This document shows, piece after piece, positions 23,651 through 26,474 of a stretch of DNA of 26,474 bases (the first letter of the stretch is position 1; every line of letters starts with the position of its first letter). The translations under genes were made by a program, and so were the position numbers. The stretch spans positions 1 through 26,474 of the forward strand of contig CAYREF010000027.1 in assembly GCA_964423265.1 (NCBI GenBank), read 5' to 3'. Under the pieces are notes generated by a model. The model searched no databases and was not told the origin of the DNA. It saw nothing but the letters and a program-made list of their open reading frames with translations. Source of the stretch: M55B165 sp964423265. GTDB taxonomy: Bacteria; Actinomycetota; Humimicrobiia; Humimicrobiales; Humimicrobiaceae.

Positions 23651-23719
23651 GTGAAAAAAAATATAAATAGAAAATTTTTAGCTAACCTTCTTACTAGCTG
23701 TAAGGGGGTTTTTTTTTAA
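23651..23719 (+). CDS. possible pyr leader peptide (22 codons)
   Basis: A GTG (23651) lies 6 nt after AAAAGGGG. The frame reads MKKNINRKFL, ANLLTSCKGVFF and stops at TAA 23717-23719, one base before the pyrR ATG. It runs through the whole terminator hairpin and its T-tract. Its putative ribosome site is in the 3' arm of the PyrR-binding loop, so PyrR binding would hide it. The frame is seen directly; that it is translated is inference. Confidence 0.35.
   Translation: MKKNINRKFLANLLTSCKGVFF
23686..23717 (+). terminator. pyr leader intrinsic terminator (attenuator)
   Basis: CCTTCTTAC (23686-23694), loop TAGCT, GTAAGGGGG (23700-23708) form a 9-bp stem with two T-G pairs, followed directly by nine T (23709-23717). 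It lies between the PyrR-binding loop and the pyrR ATG, the position of a pyr attenuator. Its 3' arm GGGGG is also the only purine-rich sequence upstream of the pyrR start, so the hairpin can block both transcription and the pyrR ribosome site. Confidence 0.85.
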
Positions 23720-23720
23720 G

Positions 23721-24254
23721 ATGCAGGAAAAAGCTCTAATCCTTAGCGAAGAAGACATGGAAAGAGTTATAAAAAGGATCTCCCATGAAATTCTGGAGAG
23801 AAATAAGGGGTGCAAGGATTTAGTATTTATAGGTATCCAGAAAAGGGGCGTTCCTCTTTCCCAGAGAATAGCCGAAAATATAAAGAAGCTAGAAAATGTT
23901 GATATTCCAGTAGGAAAGCTTGACATATCATTTTACAGGGATGATATAGGCAAGAAGATAAAATCAGACATTCAAATAACTGATATTCCCTTTGACATAA
24001 AAGATAAAAATATAATTTTAGTGGATGATGTCCTGTTTACCGGAAGGACTATAAGGGCAGCATTGGATGCAATTATTGACCTGGGGAGGCCCAGGACTAT
24101 CCAGCTAGTGGTATTAGTGGACAGGGGCCACAGGGAGCTTCCCATTAGGGCTGATTACGTGGGCAAAAATATTCCCACTTCCTTAAATGAATTTATTGAT
24201 GTCCGGGTAAAGGAAACTGACGGTATTGACAAGGTTTTTATTTCGGAGAATTAA
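23721..24254 (+). CDS. pyrR: PyrR pyr operon regulator / uracil phosphoribosyltransferase
   Basis: 177 residues, typical length. PyrR binds UMP/UTP and the leader RNA to attenuate pyr expression, and has weak UPRTase activity. The PRPP loop NIILVDDVLFTGRTIRAA (about 94-111) is intact. The basic RNA-contact region and the segment VDRGHRELPIRADYVGKNIP match the family. It is autoregulated by the loop and terminator immediately upstream. It is followed 5 nt later by pyrB, the usual pyrR-pyrB-pyrC order. Confidence 0.96.
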   Translation: MQEKALILSEEDMERVIKRISHEILERNKGCKDLVFIGIQKRGVPLSQRIAENIKKLENVDIPVGKLDISFYRDDIGKKIKSDIQITDIPFDIKDKNIILVDDVLFTGRTIRAALDAIIDLGRPRTIQLVVLVDRGHRELPIRADYVGKNIPTSLNEFIDVRVKETDGIDKVFISEN

Positions 24255-24259
24255 ATTTT

Positions 24260-25195
24260 ATGATAAGAGGAAAAAGCATAATAGAGATAGACGGGCTGAC
24301 CAGGGAAGATATTGATTCGATACTGAATAGCGCTACCTCCTTTATTGAAGTCCTGGAAAGGAAAGTAAAAAAAGTCCCTACCTTAAGGGGGAACACAATA
24401 GCAAACCTTTTTTTTGAGCCAAGTACCAGGACTAAAAACTCTTTTGAAATAGCTGCAAAAAGGTTAAGCGCAGATTTGATTAATTTTTCTGCTTCTACCA
24501 GCAGCTTAAAAAAAGGTGAATCAATAATTGACACTATAAATACCATACTGGGAATGAAGGTAAACCTGTTTATTATCAGGCATTCTGACAGCGGGATTTG
24601 CCGACTTATATCCAGGCTGGCTGGGGTTCCGGTAATAAATGCAGGGGATGGAAAGCATGAGCATCCTACTCAGGCACTTTTAGATATTTATACTATAAGG
24701 GAGAGTTTTGGAAAACTGGAGGGTCTAAAGGTTGCGATAGTAGGTGATTTTTTAAACAGTAGGGTAGCCAGGTCCAATATAAAGATGTTTAAAAAAATGG
24801 GACTGGAAACCACTATAGTTTCCCCCACCATGCTGCTTCCAGAGGATGAGGCTAGTTTGGGCCTGGAAATAGAGCATAGCATTGACGAGGTAATTAGGGA
24901 AGCTGATATTATTTACATGTTAAGGATGCAATTTGAAAGACAGGCTAGGAAATTTTATCCCTCAATTAAAGAATACAATAAATTTTTAAGCTTGGATACA
25001 GACCGGTTCTTTTCCTTAAAAGAAAATTCAATAGTCATGCATCCTGGGCCAGTTAACAGGGGCATTGAAATAAGCGAAGAGCTTATGGACCTGGCAGACA
25101 GTAATAAAGAGATTGCCAGAAAATTTAAAATAGGCAAGCAAGTAACAAATGGGGTAGCCATAAGGATGGCACTCCTTTATTTAATATTAGGTTAG
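24260..25195 (+). CDS. pyrB: aspartate carbamoyltransferase catalytic chain
   Basis: 311 residues. It catalyses carbamoyl phosphate + aspartate to carbamoyl-aspartate, the committed step of pyrimidine synthesis. The carbamoyl-phosphate loop FFEPSTRTKNSFEIAAKRL (about 53-71), the loop contributed by the adjacent subunit (STSSLKKGES), the block DGKHEHPTQALLD and the late MHPGPVNRG are all intact. No pyrI regulatory chain is adjacent, consistent with an unregulated trimer and control by PyrR. ATG follows a TTTTATG context with weak AGGAA-like upstream sequence; it is probably coupled to pyrR 5 nt away. Confidence 0.96.
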   Translation: MIRGKSIIEIDGLTREDIDSILNSATSFIEVLERKVKKVPTLRGNTIANLFFEPSTRTKNSFEIAAKRLSADLINFSASTSSLKKGESIIDTINTILGMKVNLFIIRHSDSGICRLISRLAGVPVINAGDGKHEHPTQALLDIYTIRESFGKLEGLKVAIVGDFLNSRVARSNIKMFKKMGLETTIVSPTMLLPEDEASLGLEIEHSIDEVIREADIIYMLRMQFERQARKFYPSIKEYNKFLSLDTDRFFSLKENSIVMHPGPVNRGIEISEELMDLADSNKEIARKFKIGKQVTNGVAIRMALLYLILG

Positions 25196-25201
25196 GTAAA
25201 G

Positions 25202-26474
25202 ATGCTAGATATAATAGGTAAAAGGGATTTACTTATAAAAGAGGCAAAAATAATAGATCCTGCAAAAAATAAAGAATATGACGGCGATATTTATATAAAA
25301 GGCGGAAAAATTGAAAAAATAGGCAAAGATTTAAAAAAAGAAGATGCCATCCTCCAAATAGATGCCAAAGGTTATACAGTTTTTCCGGGCTTTACAGATA
25401 TGCATGTGCACCTAAGAGAGCCAGGGGAAGAGAAAAAAGAAGATATAAAAAGCGGTGTAAAGGCAGCTCTTAGGGGTGGAATAACTTCTATTGCCTGTAT
25501 GCCCAATACCAAGCCTCCGGTAGACAGCCAGGCTTTAGTAAAATTTGTGCTAAACGAAGCAGAAAAATGCTGTTTTAATGTGTTTCCAGTTGCCGCCATG
25601 ACTAAAGGCCTGGAGGGCACCGGAATTGCTGAAATTGGTCTGCTCAAAGAGGCAGGTGCTATTGCTTTTTCAGATGATGGGAGGTGTGTGGCTGATTCTA
25701 GACTGATGCTTGGAATAATGAGGTATGCCAAAAGCTTTGGGTGCCTGCTTATTCTCCATGAGGAAGACTATAGCTTTTCAGGAGGGGCATTGGCAAATGA
25801 AGGATACCCATCAATTGAGCTGGGTTTGGAAGGTTTTTCCAGCTTGGCTGAAGAAATAGTGGTGGCCAGGGATATCCAGCTTTCCAAGAGAACAAAAGCC
25901 AAAATCCATATAACCCATGTAAGTTCGGAGGGTTCTGTGGAAATGATAAGGCAGGCTAAAAAAGAAGGAGTCCCAGTAACTTGTGATGTGACTCCCCACC
26001 ATATTTATTTTAATGACCATGCTTTAAGCGATTATAATACCAATTTAAAGGTAAACCCGCCAATAAGGGGTGCCGGTGACCAGGAGGCAATAATAGAAGG
26101 AATAAAAGATGGGACCATAGATGCTATTGCCAGTGACCATGCACCACATCTAAAAGAAGAGAAAAATACCACTTTCAGGGAAGCTGCCTTTGGCGCAATA
26201 GGGATGGAAACATTGTTTAAAGTTACTTATACCAAATTATGTAAAGAAGGCGGAATACCTCTAAAAGAATATATAAAGCTTTTAACCGTTAGACCAGCAA
26301 AAATTTTAGGTATAGATATAGCCAGCATTGCTGAAGGAAAAATAGCTGATATGGCTATAGTAGATACTGAGACCAGGGGAAAACTTGGGCAATATTTTTA
26401 TTCTAAAAGCAGTAACTGCCCGTTTACCGGGGAGGAGCTTTATGGGGAAATAATATTTACCATTAATAAGGGGA
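25202..26474 (+). CDS. pyrC: dihydroorotase (3' end beyond window)
   Basis: 424 codons are visible from ATG 25202 without a stop, so the C-terminus is cut off by the window edge. It cyclises carbamoyl-aspartate to dihydroorotate. Type I (amidohydrolase) features: metal-binding HVHLREPGEE (about residue 63), GGITSIACMPNTKPPVD, ILHEED, KIHITHVSS, CDVTPHHIYF, and DAIASDHAPH with the catalytic Asp. The usual family length is about 430 residues, so only a few codons are probably missing. It starts 6 nt after pyrB and continues the pyr operon; later pyr genes presumably lie just outside. Confidence 0.95.
   Translation, partial: MLDIIGKRDLLIKEAKIIDPAKNKEYDGDIYIKGGKIEKIGKDLKKEDAILQIDAKGYTVFPGFTDMHVHLREPGEEKKEDIKSGVKAALRGGITSIACMPNTKPPVDSQALVKFVLNEAEKCCFNVFPVAAMTKGLEGTGIAEIGLLKEAGAIAFSDDGRCVADSRLMLGIMRYAKSFGCLLILHEEDYSFSGGALANEGYPSIELGLEGFSSLAEEIVVARDIQLSKRTKAKIHITHVSSEGSVEMIRQAKKEGVPVTCDVTPHHIYFNDHALSDYNTNLKVNPPIRGAGDQEAIIEGIKDGTIDAIASDHAPHLKEEKNTTFREAAFGAIGMETLFKVTYTKLCKEGGIPLKEYIKLLTVRPAKILGIDIASIAEGKIADMAIVDTETRGKLGQYFYSKSSNCPFTGEELYGEIIFTINKG

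Noticed and set aside
1..26474. tRNA, rRNA, CRISPR array or prophage
   Set aside because: No T-loop-like GTTCRANTC contexts with cloverleaf arms, no regularly spaced repeats and no phage structural or integrase genes were seen by eye; a dedicated scan was not possible.

Overview
The window looks like a contig from an AT-rich, probably anaerobic, uncultured bacterium. The genome is compact: several genes overlap at their ends, some convergent pairs share stop codons, and TTG or GTG starts are frequent. The informative markers are a type-2 (eukaryote-like) isoleucyl-tRNA synthetase, a PyrR-regulated pyr operon, a DUF211 protein of a family best known from archaea, a Cys-rich iron-sulfur-like protein of a type I associate with anaerobes, and secreted DNRLRE-like proteins. 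This fits a deep-branching Actinomycetota, Atribacterota or Chloroflexota-like lineage. The sequence alone does not settle which, and I rest nothing on the guess.

Left end (1-4900) is the accessory part. It holds an IS3-family remnant on the minus strand (frameshifted orfA, A9 slippage site, truncated orfB), fused to the last ~40 codons of a MacB/FtsX-type ABC permease. A 515-bp gene-free stretch follows, then two tail-to-tail paralogous secreted or membrane-anchored proteins (Ig/cadherin-like plus DNRLRE-like domains). Next is a second, different IS3 orfA, cut exactly where the 5' end of a group II intron (GTGTG) begins. The intron is itself truncated and runs into the 3' end of a Cys-rich gene, which it truncates.

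Middle (4900-13000) is mostly housekeeping and envelope genes: a lipoprotein, a DUF948-like plus YtxH-like pair leading into tldD-tldE, a small-multidrug-export family membrane protein, uppP, a short RmlA-type nucleotidyltransferase, a zinc-ribbon miniprotein, and a three-gene unit (80-aa unknown, thioredoxin, DUF72/YecE).

Right (13000-26474): a tightly coupled ileS-lspA-rluD-DUF211 unit, with TTGA stop/start overlaps at two junctions. Then, on the minus strand, a NEW3-domain protein plus ABC-2 transporter operon behind a near-consensus promoter, and a five-domain c-di-GMP enzyme (membrane sensor-PAS-GAF-GGDEF-HD-GYP). The window ends in the pyrR-pyrB-pyrC operon. Its leader carries a clear PyrR-binding loop and an intrinsic terminator. 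A possible 22-codon leader ORF runs through the terminator and stops one base before pyrR. This leader is the most interesting regulatory object in the window. I saw no tRNA, rRNA, CRISPR array or complete mobile element.
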